DNA of 64,000 nucleotides from the NCBI GenBank assembly GCA_022641735.1, contig JALCDQ010000002.1:62001-126000 (forward strand). Reading direction: 5' to 3'. The notes under the pieces are model-generated. The model saw nothing but the letters and a program-made list of their open reading frames with translations, did no database searches and was not told where the DNA came from. Shown here piece after piece: positions 8,268-17,873 of this stretch. Origin of the DNA: Prevotella sp. (GTDB taxonomy: Bacteria; Bacteroidota; Bacteroidia; Bacteroidales; Bacteroidaceae). Each line of letters begins with the position of its first letter. Positions within the stretch are counted from its first letter, which is position 1. The position numbers and the translations under genes are program-made.

Positions 8268-9444
8268 ATAAGACAAGTCCTTTCAAATATTCTCCTTCAG
8301 GATGATAAATATTAATAGGATGGTCTGCAGGTTGGTGCAATTGATGCAAAATACGCACCTTTCTGCCTGCCTGAGCAGCAGCTGTAAACACCGCATTGCG
8401 GAAATTATCCTTTGTAACTACCTGAGAACAACTGAATGTAAAAACAATTCCACCCGGCTTGATGCACTCAAATCCCTTGACATTCAGTCGCGTATAGCCT
8501 TTCAAAGCATTATGCAAAGCTGCACGATGCTTAGCAAATGCAGGTGGATCCAATATGATTAAATCATACTTATTCTTTTCATTTTCCATGAACTTAAAGG
8601 CATCCTCACAGAATGCCTGATGTCTTTCGTCATCAGGAAAATTCATGGCTATATTCTGATTGGTCAGTTCTATAGCCTTCGCACTGCTATCTACGGAATG
8701 AACCAATTGAGCCCCTCCACGCATTGCATATACTGAAAAACCACCTGTATAACAAAACATATTCAATACTGAACGACCTTTCGCATATTTTTCAAGCAAT
8801 GCCCTATTTTCTCTTTGATCCACAAAGAAACCCGTCTTTTGGCCTTTCAGCCAATCAACTTGGAACTTCAGCCCGTTTTCAACGGCTATATTATCCTCAC
8901 TTCCACCATATATAAAGCCATTTTCCTGCCCTAATTCAGCCTTGAAAGGCAAAGTGGTCTCACTCTTATAATAGACGTTTGAGATTCTGTCGCCCATCAC
9001 TTTGAGCAAAGCCTTGCATACAGCCTTTCTCGAAACATGCATGCCTACGCTATGCGCCTGCATCACTGCGGTCTTTCCATAACAGTCAATCACCAATCCA
9101 GGAAGGTTGTCACCCTCACCATGAACAAGTCGATAAGTATTATTCAATGGATTATCCGCAATTCCGATGCCAATACGCATTTGCAATGCCGATGCCAAAC
9201 GGCTTTCCCAATATTCATCATCAATGACGATGTCTTCAAAAGAAAGCACTCTCACGGCTATGGAACCGATTTGATAATGCCCTATTGCAATGAATGCTCC
9301 TTGATGAGTAAGCACTCTGACGATATCTCCTTCTTGAATGCCTTCATCCATTTTCTGGATAGCTCCGGAGAATATCCAAGGATGAAAGCGCATCAGGCTC
9401 TCTTCCTTACCTTTCTTTAATATGATTGTCGGATAACTATTCAT
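8257..9444 (-). CDS. rlmI: 23S rRNA (cytosine-C5) methyltransferase, RlmI-like
   Basis: 395 residues with an N-terminal PUA RNA-binding domain (about 1-80) and a Rossmann SAM methyltransferase domain. Visible motifs: QKTGFFVDQREN near 202-213, VLNMFCYTGGFSVYA near 226-240, DPPAF at 299-303, and the catalytic-type cysteine in TFSCSQ at residue 339. This order is that of RlmI (YccW), which makes m5C1962 in 23S rRNA. The start ATG overlaps the upstream exonuclease stop by 8 bases and the 3' end overlaps tilS, so the three genes are very likely one transcript serving RNA modification or processing. Confidence 0.88.
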   Translation of the reverse strand: MNSYPTIILKKGKEESLMRFHPWIFSGAIQKMDEGIQEGDIVRVLTHQGAFIAIGHYQIGSIAVRVLSFEDIVIDDEYWESRLASALQMRIGIGIADNPLNNTYRLVHGEGDNLPGLVIDCYGKTAVMQAHSVGMHVSRKAVCKALLKVMGDRISNVYYKSETTLPFKAELGQENGFIYGGSEDNIAVENGLKFQVDWLKGQKTGFFVDQRENRALLEKYAKGRSVLNMFCYTGGFSVYAMRGGAQLVHSVDSSAKAIELTNQNIAMNFPDDERHQAFCEDAFKFMENEKNKYDLIILDPPAFAKHRAALHNALKGYTRLNVKGFECIKPGGIVFTFSCSQVVTKDNFRNAVFTAAAQAGRKVRILHQLHQPADHPINIYHPEGEYLKGLVLYVE

Positions 9445-10090
9445 CTTGCTGTTCTATATTTATGGTTATTGGCTCAGGCACCTTAACGAGTTCATAATCT
9501 TTAGTATCCTGAAGCCTACAGATTTCTTCATAAAGATTTATGCATGTCCATGCATCCGTTGCTGCATATTGCTTTTGCTTATCTGTAAGGACATCGCACT
9601 CCCAATTGGTAAGTCTTTGACGCTTGCTTATCTTCTGATGGAAGAGATTGGCATAAAGTTTCTGAAGTGCTAAATCCTCAATTCCGATGCTTCCCACCAA
9701 ATTCTGCAAGTCGATAAAGTTGCCCGGAGTGAACTCTGCCCGTTTGTGCAAAGCCAGCAAATCATCATGCCATGAAAGGCCTATCATAGGAACAGCCTTG
9801 TTTTCCAATAATCGAATCAATGCCGGTGTCAAATCTGTCAGATTCAATCTGAAAAGGAAGCATGTGTCCCTTGTTGATACTTGAAGAAGAGAAACCATGA
9901 AACTCTCCCCCTTGCGGAAAGATGGTCTTGTCTCAGTATCTACTCCTAAAATGTCTTGTGAAAGCAAATAATCCACAGCCTTTTGAGTCTCCTCCTTATT
10001 GATAATCGTGATGATTCTACCAGGGAAAACCACTTGAGGCATCTTGGTTATTTCTTTCTTGTCAAACTTATTATATATGATTTTTTTCAT
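9437..10090 (-). CDS. RNase D-like 3'-5' exonuclease (DEDDy)
   Basis: 217 residues from the ATG at 10090; the longer frame begins with a TTG inside the promoter box. The single-domain protein shows the DEDDy exonuclease order: VDTET at 50-54, WHDD at 107-110, and YAATDAW at 175-181 holding the catalytic Tyr and last Asp. RNase D proteins also have C-terminal HRDC domains; this one stops right after the exonuclease domain, as many Bacteroidota homologues do. It probably trims 3' ends of structured RNAs. It heads the operon with rlmI and tilS. Confidence 0.83.
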   Translation of the reverse strand: MKKIIYNKFDKKEITKMPQVVFPGRIITIINKEETQKAVDYLLSQDILGVDTETRPSFRKGESFMVSLLQVSTRDTCFLFRLNLTDLTPALIRLLENKAVPMIGLSWHDDLLALHKRAEFTPGNFIDLQNLVGSIGIEDLALQKLYANLFHQKISKRQRLTNWECDVLTDKQKQYAATDAWTCINLYEEICRLQDTKDYELVKVPEPITINIEQQDE

Positions 10091-10111
10091 TCGCTTCTTT
10101 ATAAGAATATG

Positions 10112-10119
10112 CAAAATTA
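10112..10119 (-). promoter_or_regulatory. -7 promoter element, exonuclease-rlmI-tilS
   Basis: Minus strand TAATTTTG followed by CAT; start codon at 10090, 22 bases downstream. The -33 position has only a weak match. Confidence 0.55.
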
Positions 10120-10162
10120 GAAAAAAGTTACGAAAATATGAACGTTTCTAAGATTTTTACGC

Positions 10163-10170
10163 TATTTTTG
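10163..10170 (+). promoter_or_regulatory. -7 promoter element, ftsK operon
   Basis: TATTTTTG followed by CAC; start codon 27 bases downstream at 10197. Divergent from the exonuclease promoter 44 bases away. Confidence 0.55.
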
Positions 10171-10196
10171 CACTTAAAAATAAGAATATTATACAA

Positions 10197-12629
10197 ATGG
10201 CGAGAAAAAAATCTGAACGTAAGCCTAAAAACTTAGGTGAAGCGGTCGGCTTTAAAAATATAATCAGCAACGAAAAGACAGATTTCATATTGGGATTTGT
10301 CTTGATATCGGTGGCTATCTATGTCATCATTGCTATGGTATCCTATATTTCAACAGGACAAGCTGATCAAAGTATATTAGAAAACATGAGACCAGGAGAA
10401 TGGCTGAATTCAAATAGAGAATTTGCCAACTCTTGCAGTTCGGCAGGTGCTATCATCTCCTATTATCTTATAACTGTCAACTTCGGATTCCCGGCCTTTC
10501 TGATTCCAGCCTTTATCATCATGGTATCTTTGAGGTTGATGGGAGCCTACAAAGTGAATCTTTGGAAATGGTTCCTATGCACCATGCTGATTATGATTTG
10601 GTGCTCCGTGACTTTTGCAAAGTTTCTGACTCCATTAATGGGCGACCAAGTCTTTAATCCAGGTGGCAATCATGGCCTGTTTTGTGTGCAACAATTAGAG
10701 AATATTGTTGGTGCTCCTGGACTTACAGCTTTGCTGCTCATCGTCGCTATTGCTTTTCTCACCTATCTAAGTGCAGAAACTATTGAGGTTATCCGAAAAG
10801 CACTTAATCCGATTGAATACATTTCTTCTAAGGTTAAATTCTCAGTAACTACAGGGCCATCAGAAGAAAACGATAATGGCGTGATGGCTTCAGAAGTTGA
10901 AGAAGAGAATGTACCAGAAACTAAATCCCCAATTATTGACCTTACTCCTTATTCACAAGAAACAGAGCAAAAAATAGGAGAAAAGGAAAATGTCAATAGT
11001 GTTACATCTATTAAAGGTTCCACAACAGAAAATATCAATCTCACTATAGAAGTAGCTAAAGGCGAAGAAGAAATCAAGGGCAATAATATTACTGCAGAAG
11101 AATTGCGTAAAACACCTATAGACCCTCGAGAACCTTTCACTAAATATAGATTTCCTACGCTTGATTTGCTAAAAATTTACAATAATGATGGGAAACCAGA
11201 AGTGGATAATGAAGAAATAAAAGAAAATAATGCCCATATTGTTCAGGTGTTGAATAGTTTTGGAGTGTCTATTAAAGAGATAAAAGCCACTGTCGGCCCT
11301 ACTATTACCTTATATGAAATCACACCGGGAGAAGGTGTACGCATCTCAAGAATCAGGAATCTTGAAGACGATATTGCTCTAAGCCTCTCTGCGCTTGGCA
11401 TTCGTATTATTGCTCCTATTCCTGGAAAGGGAACGATTGGTATTGAAGTTCCAAACAAGAAAAAGAACATCGTCTCAATGGAGAGTGTTCTTGGAACCAA
11501 GAAGTTCAAGGAAACCAAAATGGATTTGCCTATCGCATTGGGTAAGACCATCACCAATGAAGTGTTTATGGTTGACTTGGCCAAGATTCCTCATCTTCTG
11601 GTAGCAGGTGCAACAGGACAAGGTAAATCTGTGGGATTGAATGCCATAATCACCTCTCTTCTTTATAAGAAACATCCAAATGAGCTTAAGTTTGTCCTTG
11701 TTGACCCTAAGAAAGTTGAGTTTTCAGTCTATAATAAGATAGCTCCACACTTCATGGCATCATTACCTGAAAATGAGGAAGAACCTATCATTACCGATGT
11801 CCAGAAAGTCGTACGTACGTTGAATTCGCTCTGCAAACTGATGGATTATCGTTATGACCTCTTGAAGATGGCGGGAGTTAATAAAATCAAAGATTACAAC
11901 GAGAAATTCCTTCATCATCAACTTGACTTAACGAAAGGACATGAATATATGCCTTATATCGTTGTCATTATTGATGAGTTCGGCGATTTGATTATGACGG
12001 CTGGAAAAGAGGTTGAACTTCCAATTGCCAGAATTGCCCAATTAGCCCGTGCAGTAGGCATTCACATGGTGATAGCTACTCAACGACCGACAACTACTAT
12101 CATCACGGGTAATATTAAGGCCAACTTCCCTGGACGTATGGCTTTCCGTGTAGGTGCTCAAATCGACTCCAGAACAATTCTTGACCGAAAGGGTGCAGAG
12201 CAGTTGATTGGCCGTGGCGATATGCTGTTCCTGAATGGAGGTGAGCCTGTCAGAGTCCAATGTGCTTTTGTGGATACGCCCGAAATTGCGGACATTAATA
12301 ATTATATAGCCGACCAGCCAGGCCCTATTGAGCCATTAGAGCTCCCTGAGCCAGCAGAAGAAAGCTCTTCAAATAATGGCGGTGAAACCAATATGGGCAA
12401 TGTAGATCCGTATTTTGAAGAAGCTGCCCGTGCTATTGTCATCACGCAACAAGGTTCTACAAGTATGATTCAAAGAAGACTGGCCATTGGTTATAATAGA
12501 GCTGGCAGACTTATGGATCAACTCGCAGCGGCTGGTATCGTCGGTGCAGCACAAGGAAGTAAGCCAAGAGAAGTTTTAGTTCAAGACGAAAATACATTAA
12601 ATGAAATATTATCAAAATTAAGATCATGA
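10197..12629 (+). CDS. ftsK: DNA translocase FtsK/SpoIIIE
   Basis: 810 residues. An N-terminal membrane part with about four hydrophobic helices (residues 25-200) anchors it at the septum, followed by an acidic linker of about 100 residues. The motor domain contains Walker A (GATGQGKS, near 470) and Walker B-like VVIIDEFGDL near 585-594. The last about 70 residues form the gamma winged helix (QQGSTSMIQRRLAIGYNRAG) that reads KOPS-like polarity sequences. It pumps chromosome DNA through the closing septum and activates XerCD recombination at dif. The linker is shorter than in E. coli FtsK. Its stop overlaps the next gene's ATG (ATGA, 12626-12629). Confidence 0.96.
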   Translation: MARKKSERKPKNLGEAVGFKNIISNEKTDFILGFVLISVAIYVIIAMVSYISTGQADQSILENMRPGEWLNSNREFANSCSSAGAIISYYLITVNFGFPAFLIPAFIIMVSLRLMGAYKVNLWKWFLCTMLIMIWCSVTFAKFLTPLMGDQVFNPGGNHGLFCVQQLENIVGAPGLTALLLIVAIAFLTYLSAETIEVIRKALNPIEYISSKVKFSVTTGPSEENDNGVMASEVEEENVPETKSPIIDLTPYSQETEQKIGEKENVNSVTSIKGSTTENINLTIEVAKGEEEIKGNNITAEELRKTPIDPREPFTKYRFPTLDLLKIYNNDGKPEVDNEEIKENNAHIVQVLNSFGVSIKEIKATVGPTITLYEITPGEGVRISRIRNLEDDIALSLSALGIRIIAPIPGKGTIGIEVPNKKKNIVSMESVLGTKKFKETKMDLPIALGKTITNEVFMVDLAKIPHLLVAGATGQGKSVGLNAIITSLLYKKHPNELKFVLVDPKKVEFSVYNKIAPHFMASLPENEEEPIITDVQKVVRTLNSLCKLMDYRYDLLKMAGVNKIKDYNEKFLHHQLDLTKGHEYMPYIVVIIDEFGDLIMTAGKEVELPIARIAQLARAVGIHMVIATQRPTTTIITGNIKANFPGRMAFRVGAQIDSRTILDRKGAEQLIGRGDMLFLNGGEPVRVQCAFVDTPEIADINNYIADQPGPIEPLELPEPAEESSSNNGGETNMGNVDPYFEEAARAIVITQQGSTSMIQRRLAIGYNRAGRLMDQLAAAGIVGAAQGSKPREVLVQDENTLNEILSKLRS

Positions 12630-13234
12630 AGAAGTTTATTATATTATCGCTCCTGATGACACTCAGTTTGACAGCAGGAGCTCAAGATGCAGCATTAGCT
12701 AAAAACGTACTTGATAAGACAGCCGCAATTGTTGGACGCAAAGGCGGTGCGAGTGCAGACTTTACACTTTCAAGTAAAAAGTATGGGAATGTAAGTGGTT
12801 CTCTTGCCATCAAAGGTAATATGTTTCATGCCAAGACTCCAAAATCCATTGTATGGTATAATGGAAAGACGCAATGGAGTTACATGAAATCAACAAATGA
12901 GGTAAACGTGAGCACACCTACAGAAGCTCAACAGATGAGAATGAACCCCTATAAGTTTATTACTATCTATCGAAGTGGCTATAACATGAGTATCAGCGAC
13001 AATGGAAATAGTTATTGGGTTCATTTGGTTGCTCAAAACAAGACAAGAACCATACAAGAACTTTATATCCTAGTCAATAAGAAAAGCTATAATCCAAGTC
13101 AGATAAAGATGCGCCAAGATAAAGATTGGACCAATATCAGTATCAGCAATTTCAAAGCCAAGAACTTGTCAAACAGCGTCTTTACATTTAATGCAAAGGA
13201 TTATCCATCTTCAGAAGTAGTAGACCTTCGTTAA
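12626..13234 (+). CDS. LolA-like outer-membrane lipoprotein carrier
   Basis: 202 residues with a cleavable signal peptide (KKFIILSLLMTLSLTAGAQ, cut after about residue 19). The rest is a beta-rich domain with KTPKSIVWYNGKTQWSY near residues 70-87 and an YKFITIY stretch, the pattern of LolA-type carriers that ferry lipoproteins across the periplasm. Sequence is divergent from E. coli LolA, as is usual in Bacteroidota, so function is by family resemblance. Translationally coupled to ftsK; this ftsK-lolA order is common in bacteria. Confidence 0.82.
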   Translation: MKKFIILSLLMTLSLTAGAQDAALAKNVLDKTAAIVGRKGGASADFTLSSKKYGNVSGSLAIKGNMFHAKTPKSIVWYNGKTQWSYMKSTNEVNVSTPTEAQQMRMNPYKFITIYRSGYNMSISDNGNSYWVHLVAQNKTRTIQELYILVNKKSYNPSQIKMRQDKDWTNISISNFKAKNLSNSVFTFNAKDYPSSEVVDLR

Positions 13235-13251
13235 AGCACAAATTTCCGTAA

Positions 13252-14766
13252 ATGAAGAAACTGGAACTATTCAAAGCATTACGCCTTCATAGAAAACTGG
13301 CAGAAAAGAGAGCCCTTAATTACAATCAGAATAAAGCAGGCAAGATTACTGTATATATTGCAGTGTCATGCATGCTTTTATACTTGATATTCATTGCAAT
13401 CATGTTTTCTCTGATTACGAATGAAAGCAAAGATGTAACTCCATTAGAGTTTATCTTTGGAATATCTCCATTTGTTCTTTTAGTGGATTTCTTTGTAAGG
13501 TTCATGGCGCAGCAGACACCGTCACAGTTAATCAGACCTTACGTTTTGTTGCCTATACCTCGTTATGCCTGTATAGACACGTTCCTTATAACATCCATGT
13601 TGAATCTTGGCAATCTCACATGGTTTGTTATGCTTGTTCCCTTCACCTTCATGTCAGTATTGTTTAATTACAATATTCTGATTACCCTGAGCTTCTTACT
13701 TCTTTGGTGGATTATGGTCTTAGCCAATAGTCAATGGTTCCTTATTTGCCGTACTAAAATCACAGACAGTCAATTATGGTGGCTGCTCCCTATTGGAATC
13801 TATGCGTTGATGGGGCTACCAATTATTCTCCAATTGGGCATGAATAAAGGATGGGAGGATTTCTTTAATCTATATGCAGGCATTGGAACTATGATAGAAA
13901 GGGGCAATCCGCTTCCATTCTTAGGCGTTATACTCTTGTTGGTTGTCCTTTTGTTATTAAATAGAAGGATGCAATATAGGCATATATGGAACGAATTGGC
14001 AAAAGTTGAAGAAACTCATCTCCGCAAAGTGACTGGATTTACATTTCTGGATAGATATGGCGAAATAGGTCAATATCTCAAACTGGAGATTAAAACCATC
14101 ATGAGGAACAAGAATCCACGCAAAGCTTTCATTTCCGGGACTCTTTTAGTAATCATGTTCAGTCTCCTCATTTCATTTACCAATGTTTACGATGACAAGT
14201 TTTCAACCAACTTTTGGTGTATATACTGCTTCGTAATATTCGGCGCAATGAACCTCATCAAGATTATGAGCAATGAAGGAAACTACATGGACGGGCTTAT
14301 GGTACATAAAGAAAATATTCTTAGCTTATTAAAGGCCAAATATATATTTTATTGTCTGTTTCTGTTCTTTCCGTTCCTATTGATGCTTCCAACCGTCTTC
14401 ACAGGAAAGTGGAGTCTATTCATGCTGATTTCCTACGGTGTTTTCACAGCAGGGTTCCAATATTTTGTACTTTTTCAAATGGCTGTGTTCAACAAACAGA
14501 CAGTACCTTTAAACACAAAATTCATTAGTAAAGGGAATATTGAGAATAATTACTTTCAGATTGCTGCAGAAATGGTGGCATTCATAATTCCTATGGTTCT
14601 GGTTTCCATAATGCAAGCTCTATTTGGAAACTACGTCTCTTATATCGTTATGTTTGCAATAGGTATGGCATTCATTCTTGCCAATAACCTTTGGCTTAGA
14701 AATATATATAATAGGCTGATGAAACGCCGCTATAAAAATCTCGAATCTTTCAGAGCTTCCAGATAA
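13252..14766 (+). CDS. DUF5687 membrane protein, ABC permease-like
   Basis: 504 residues with about 10-12 predicted membrane segments grouped in two halves, separated by a cytoplasmic region around 250-290 (EVGQYLKLEIKTIMRNKNPRKA-type stretch). The N-terminus ELFKALRLHRKLAEKRALNY and the order of helices match what I know as DUF5687, a Bacteroidota family usually next to an ABC ATPase and presumed to be its permease. No ATPase gene lies beside it here. It sits 17 bases after lolA and 24 before the glucosaminidase gene, so it is likely co-transcribed with envelope genes. The substrate is unknown. Confidence 0.7.
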   Translation: MKKLELFKALRLHRKLAEKRALNYNQNKAGKITVYIAVSCMLLYLIFIAIMFSLITNESKDVTPLEFIFGISPFVLLVDFFVRFMAQQTPSQLIRPYVLLPIPRYACIDTFLITSMLNLGNLTWFVMLVPFTFMSVLFNYNILITLSFLLLWWIMVLANSQWFLICRTKITDSQLWWLLPIGIYALMGLPIILQLGMNKGWEDFFNLYAGIGTMIERGNPLPFLGVILLLVVLLLLNRRMQYRHIWNELAKVEETHLRKVTGFTFLDRYGEIGQYLKLEIKTIMRNKNPRKAFISGTLLVIMFSLLISFTNVYDDKFSTNFWCIYCFVIFGAMNLIKIMSNEGNYMDGLMVHKENILSLLKAKYIFYCLFLFFPFLLMLPTVFTGKWSLFMLISYGVFTAGFQYFVLFQMAVFNKQTVPLNTKFISKGNIENNYFQIAAEMVAFIIPMVLVSIMQALFGNYVSYIVMFAIGMAFILANNLWLRNIYNRLMKRRYKNLESFRASR

Positions 14767-14790
14767 TCCAAGATTATATAATAAGAACAA

Positions 14791-15711
14791 ATGAAAAAGA
14801 AAACCTTCGTGCTACTATTTATCTTAGCTATTGCTATCACAGCAAATGCACAGATGAAATGGAATCAACAATACCAAACATATATTGACCAATATAAGGA
14901 TCTTGCTGTTGAAGAAATGTTGAAATATAACATTCCAGCAAGCATCACATTGGCACAGGGCGTTTTTGAAAGTCGTGCGGGATTGAGTGATTTGGCAACT
15001 AAGGGAAACAACCATTTTGGCATAAAATGTCATGATTGGACTGGTGCGACCACTTATCATGATGATGATGAAAAGAGTGAATGTTTCAGAGCCTATAACA
15101 ATGTCTATGAGAGCTATGAAGACCATAGTAAGTTTTTGGCAGAAAACACGAGATACAAGAAACTGTTTAGCCTTGATAGAACAGATTATCAAAGTTGGGC
15201 ATGGGGATTGAAAGAGTGCGGATATGCTACAAACCCTATATACGCACAGAAGATAATCCAAATCATAGAATTATATAATTTAGGACAATACGACCATGCA
15301 ACGAAATATGATAAGTTCATGGCTAAACGCTCAACAGTAGACAAGCCTCTGACAAAAGAAGGTTTCCTACATCCTATTTATATCTATAATGACAACTATT
15401 ACCTTTATGCTCGTGAAGGCGACACCTTCAAATCTATAGGCAAAGAAGTCGAATTGAGTTATCGTAACATAGCTAAATATAATGAACGCGACAAGAACGA
15501 CGTTCTCCATAAAGGTGATATTGTCTACCTGAAGAAAAAGCAAAGAAAGGCAGAAAAGCAGTTCAAGGGTCATCCGCACATCGTACAGCCCAATGAAAGC
15601 ATGTATGATATAGCTCAGAAATATGGCATTCGCCTGAAATATCTTTATAAAATGAACCAACTTTCACCTGATTATCAGATAAAGGTCGGCGATAGTTTAA
15701 GAATCAGATAA
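14791..15711 (+). CDS. Glucosaminidase (FlgJ-like) with C-terminal LysM
   Basis: 306 residues. A signal peptide (KKKTFVLLFILAIAITANAQ) is followed by a glucosaminidase/mannosyl-glycoprotein endo-beta-GlcNAcase domain (about 25-160) with MLKYNIPASITLAQGVFES, whose Glu after GVF is the expected catalytic acid, and a GNNHFGIKCHDW stretch. A LysM peptidoglycan-binding repeat is near residues 258-305 (HIVQPNESMYDIAQKYGI), and another weak one around 195-245. It should cleave glycan strands during wall growth or division, consistent with its place in the ftsK operon. Confidence 0.87.
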   Translation: MKKKTFVLLFILAIAITANAQMKWNQQYQTYIDQYKDLAVEEMLKYNIPASITLAQGVFESRAGLSDLATKGNNHFGIKCHDWTGATTYHDDDEKSECFRAYNNVYESYEDHSKFLAENTRYKKLFSLDRTDYQSWAWGLKECGYATNPIYAQKIIQIIELYNLGQYDHATKYDKFMAKRSTVDKPLTKEGFLHPIYIYNDNYYLYAREGDTFKSIGKEVELSYRNIAKYNERDKNDVLHKGDIVYLKKKQRKAEKQFKGHPHIVQPNESMYDIAQKYGIRLKYLYKMNQLSPDYQIKVGDSLRIR

Positions 15712-15726
15712 TAACGTTCAACAAAA

Positions 15727-16977
15727 ATGGATAGAATGAAAAACTTTATTATAGGTCTTTTCTGTTTGATATGCTGTCAGGTATCTGCACAGGAATTCAA
15801 TGATTATTTCGTAAATAAAACCTTACGGATTGATTATAATTTTGCGGGAAATGCCAAGCAGCAGAACATCTCAGTTGATCAGCTGAATGTAATGCCACGA
15901 TGGTATGGCAAGACCAAACGATTGGCAGAACTGCCTATTGAAGGGAACGGGCAGATAACGGTAAAGGACCATAAAACACACAAAATCATCTATCGCAATT
16001 CTTTCTCTACGCTTTTCCAAGAATGGCTATCCTATCCGGAAGCTAAGTCCGGCATTAGCAAATCATTTGAAAACGTGTTTCTTGTACCTATGCCTAAAGA
16101 TACCGTCGATATAACAGTTGATTTAAGGAATAACCGCCGGGAAATTATGACATCACTCACCCACCAAGTTGTGCCCACAGATATTCTTATACGACATATT
16201 GGTGAGACCCATGTAACCCCATTCGTTACCTTGCAACAAGCTAAAGATACAACGAAATGTATTCATATTGCTTTCCTTGCAGAAGGTTATCAGCAAAAAG
16301 AAATGGAAACTTTCTTGAAAGATGCGAAGATTGCCATCGAAGCCCTCTTTGCCCATGAGCCTTTTAAAAGCTATAGAGATAAATTCAACATCATTGCCGT
16401 GGAGGCGCCTTCCATTGATAGCGGCACGAGCGAACCATCGAAAGGAATATGGAAAAATACGGCTCTTCACTCGCATTTTGATACCTTTTATAGCAATCGC
16501 TATCTCACCACGCTCAATCTTAAAGCCCTGCATGACTGGCTTGCCGGCACACCTTACGAACATATCATTGTGCTTGTAAACACGGCAGAATATGGTGGCG
16601 GAGGTATACTCAACTCCTATAATCTTTCCATGACGCATCATCGGTTGTATCGACCGGTGGTCGTGCATGAGTTTGGACACAGCTTTGCAGGTCTTGGAGA
16701 TGAATATGCGTATGAACAAGAGCAGATTCCCATGTATCCGACTGATATCGAACCTTGGGAACAAAATCTGACGACTAAAGTGAATTTCCATGGTAAATGG
16801 GAAAATATGATAGGTAAAGGTGACCCTAAAATAGGTCTTTATGAAGGGGCTGGATATAGTTTGAAAGGGGTCTACAGAGGCTATCCCGACTGCCGTATGC
16901 GTACAAATGAGAATCCTGTATTCTGCCCTATCTGCCAACAGGCAATTATTCGAATAATCGATTTTTATACAAAATAA
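15727..16977 (+). CDS. Secreted M64-family metallopeptidase
   Basis: 416 residues with an N-terminal signal peptide (MKNFIIGLFCLICCQVSAQ from the second Met at 15736-15741). The N-terminal third is a beta-sandwich-like M64 pro-domain; the catalytic zinc motif HEFGHSFAGLGDEY has its first His at residue 314, the Glu at 315 and the second His at 318, with a downstream Asp/Glu as third ligand. M64 (IgA-peptidase) members are common secreted peptidases in gut and oral Bacteroidota. Substrate cannot be inferred. It is 15 bases after the glucosaminidase gene in the same direction. Confidence 0.88.
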   Translation: MDRMKNFIIGLFCLICCQVSAQEFNDYFVNKTLRIDYNFAGNAKQQNISVDQLNVMPRWYGKTKRLAELPIEGNGQITVKDHKTHKIIYRNSFSTLFQEWLSYPEAKSGISKSFENVFLVPMPKDTVDITVDLRNNRREIMTSLTHQVVPTDILIRHIGETHVTPFVTLQQAKDTTKCIHIAFLAEGYQQKEMETFLKDAKIAIEALFAHEPFKSYRDKFNIIAVEAPSIDSGTSEPSKGIWKNTALHSHFDTFYSNRYLTTLNLKALHDWLAGTPYEHIIVLVNTAEYGGGGILNSYNLSMTHHRLYRPVVVHEFGHSFAGLGDEYAYEQEQIPMYPTDIEPWEQNLTTKVNFHGKWENMIGKGDPKIGLYEGAGYSLKGVYRGYPDCRMRTNENPVFCPICQQAIIRIIDFYTK

Positions 16978-16980
16978 ATC

Positions 16981-17691
16981 TTGAAGAAGGTTTTCATATT
17001 TCTTATCTTATTATGCGCGCTCACAGGGAAAGTCGAAGCCCAAACATCAGACAGCGATAAATTGGGCATGGCGCTTGAATACTTTCAGGCTGGAAAGTAT
17101 CACGAATGTATGATATTGCTGGAAAAACTCGATAAGAAATATAAATTAAATCCTCGCTTCAGGGCCTACCTTGGCGTATGCTATTATTACGAATGGGATT
17201 ATGAAAAAGCAGCCAAATGTCTTGATGCAATGATACCTGAACTGAATAATTTTGCACCTCACGAGCGCTCTGTTTATTACTGGTCATGTGCGGAAAGTCA
17301 TTTCAATATGCAACAATATTCTCAAGCCATATCTCCTTATGAGCAAATGCTCACCGTTTGCTATGATAATGAGAGACCTGACGCCCTTTATCGCCTCGGA
17401 TTCTGTTATCTTTTTTTGAAAGATTGGCAGAATTCCTATGATTATTTTGACAGTTCCCTCTCCTATTATAAGAAATATAGAGCCAATGACCAACAGGCCC
17501 GTATTGCACAAATTTCCAATATGTTGACTGGCATCAAGGAACATCTTCCAAAGCCTGTAGTAATGACAGATACAATAAAAAGAGATATGTTAAAGGAAAA
17601 AGTGAATATTCGAAAAGACACGCTGATAAGTGTTCCTATCAAGGACATCAATCTCGAGAAAATCTATAAACCAGGCGTCATCTTGAAATAG
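16981..17691 (+). CDS. Periplasmic TPR protein, TTG start
   Basis: 236 residues. The frame opens with TTG at 16981, three bases after the M64 stop, and gives a good signal peptide (KKVFIFLILLCALTGKVEAQ); no ATG precedes it in frame. Three to four tetratricopeptide-like repeats span residues 28-185 (ALEYFQAGKYHECMILLEKL, then YYYEWDYEKAAKCLDAM). TPR domains bind partner proteins; no enzyme motif is present. The last gene of the ftsK operon; the 22-base array B starts directly after its TAG. No specific function recognised. Confidence 0.75.
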   Translation: MKKVFIFLILLCALTGKVEAQTSDSDKLGMALEYFQAGKYHECMILLEKLDKKYKLNPRFRAYLGVCYYYEWDYEKAAKCLDAMIPELNNFAPHERSVYYWSCAESHFNMQQYSQAISPYEQMLTVCYDNERPDALYRLGFCYLFLKDWQNSYDYFDSSLSYYKKYRANDQQARIAQISNMLTGIKEHLPKPVVMTDTIKRDMLKEKVNIRKDTLISVPIKDINLEKIYKPGVILK

Positions 17692-17779
17692 GTAACCTTT
17701 TAGCATGTAAAAGATAGCTGTTTACAGGATAAAAGGTTATTAAAAGCCGTGTAATTAGTTACTTTTTACTCTGCTGTTC
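17692..17779. repeat. 22-base periodic palindromic array B
   Basis: Four in-phase units start at 17692, 17714, 17736 and 17758. Units 1, 3 and 4 begin GTAAC, GTTAT and GTTAC. A dyad TGTAAA...TTTACA spans 17706-17726. The array begins at the base after the stop codon's last two bases and fills half of the gap between two convergent TPR genes. The word TGTAAAAG (17706-17713) recurs in arrays C, G and H. The rest of the gap (17780-17873) holds only a small palindrome at 17861-17877. Confidence 0.75.
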
Positions 17780-17873
17780 GCTATTACTTAGCTGACAAGA
17801 TTTTATCAATTCCTCAACTTATAATAACAAACAGCAGGCAAATATATTTATTGGAAATCCGTAAAGATAATCT

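Noticed and set aside
16153..16938. Minus-strand frame of 261 codons within the M64 gene
   Set aside because: Antisense shadow of a gene with an intact zinc motif and signal peptide.
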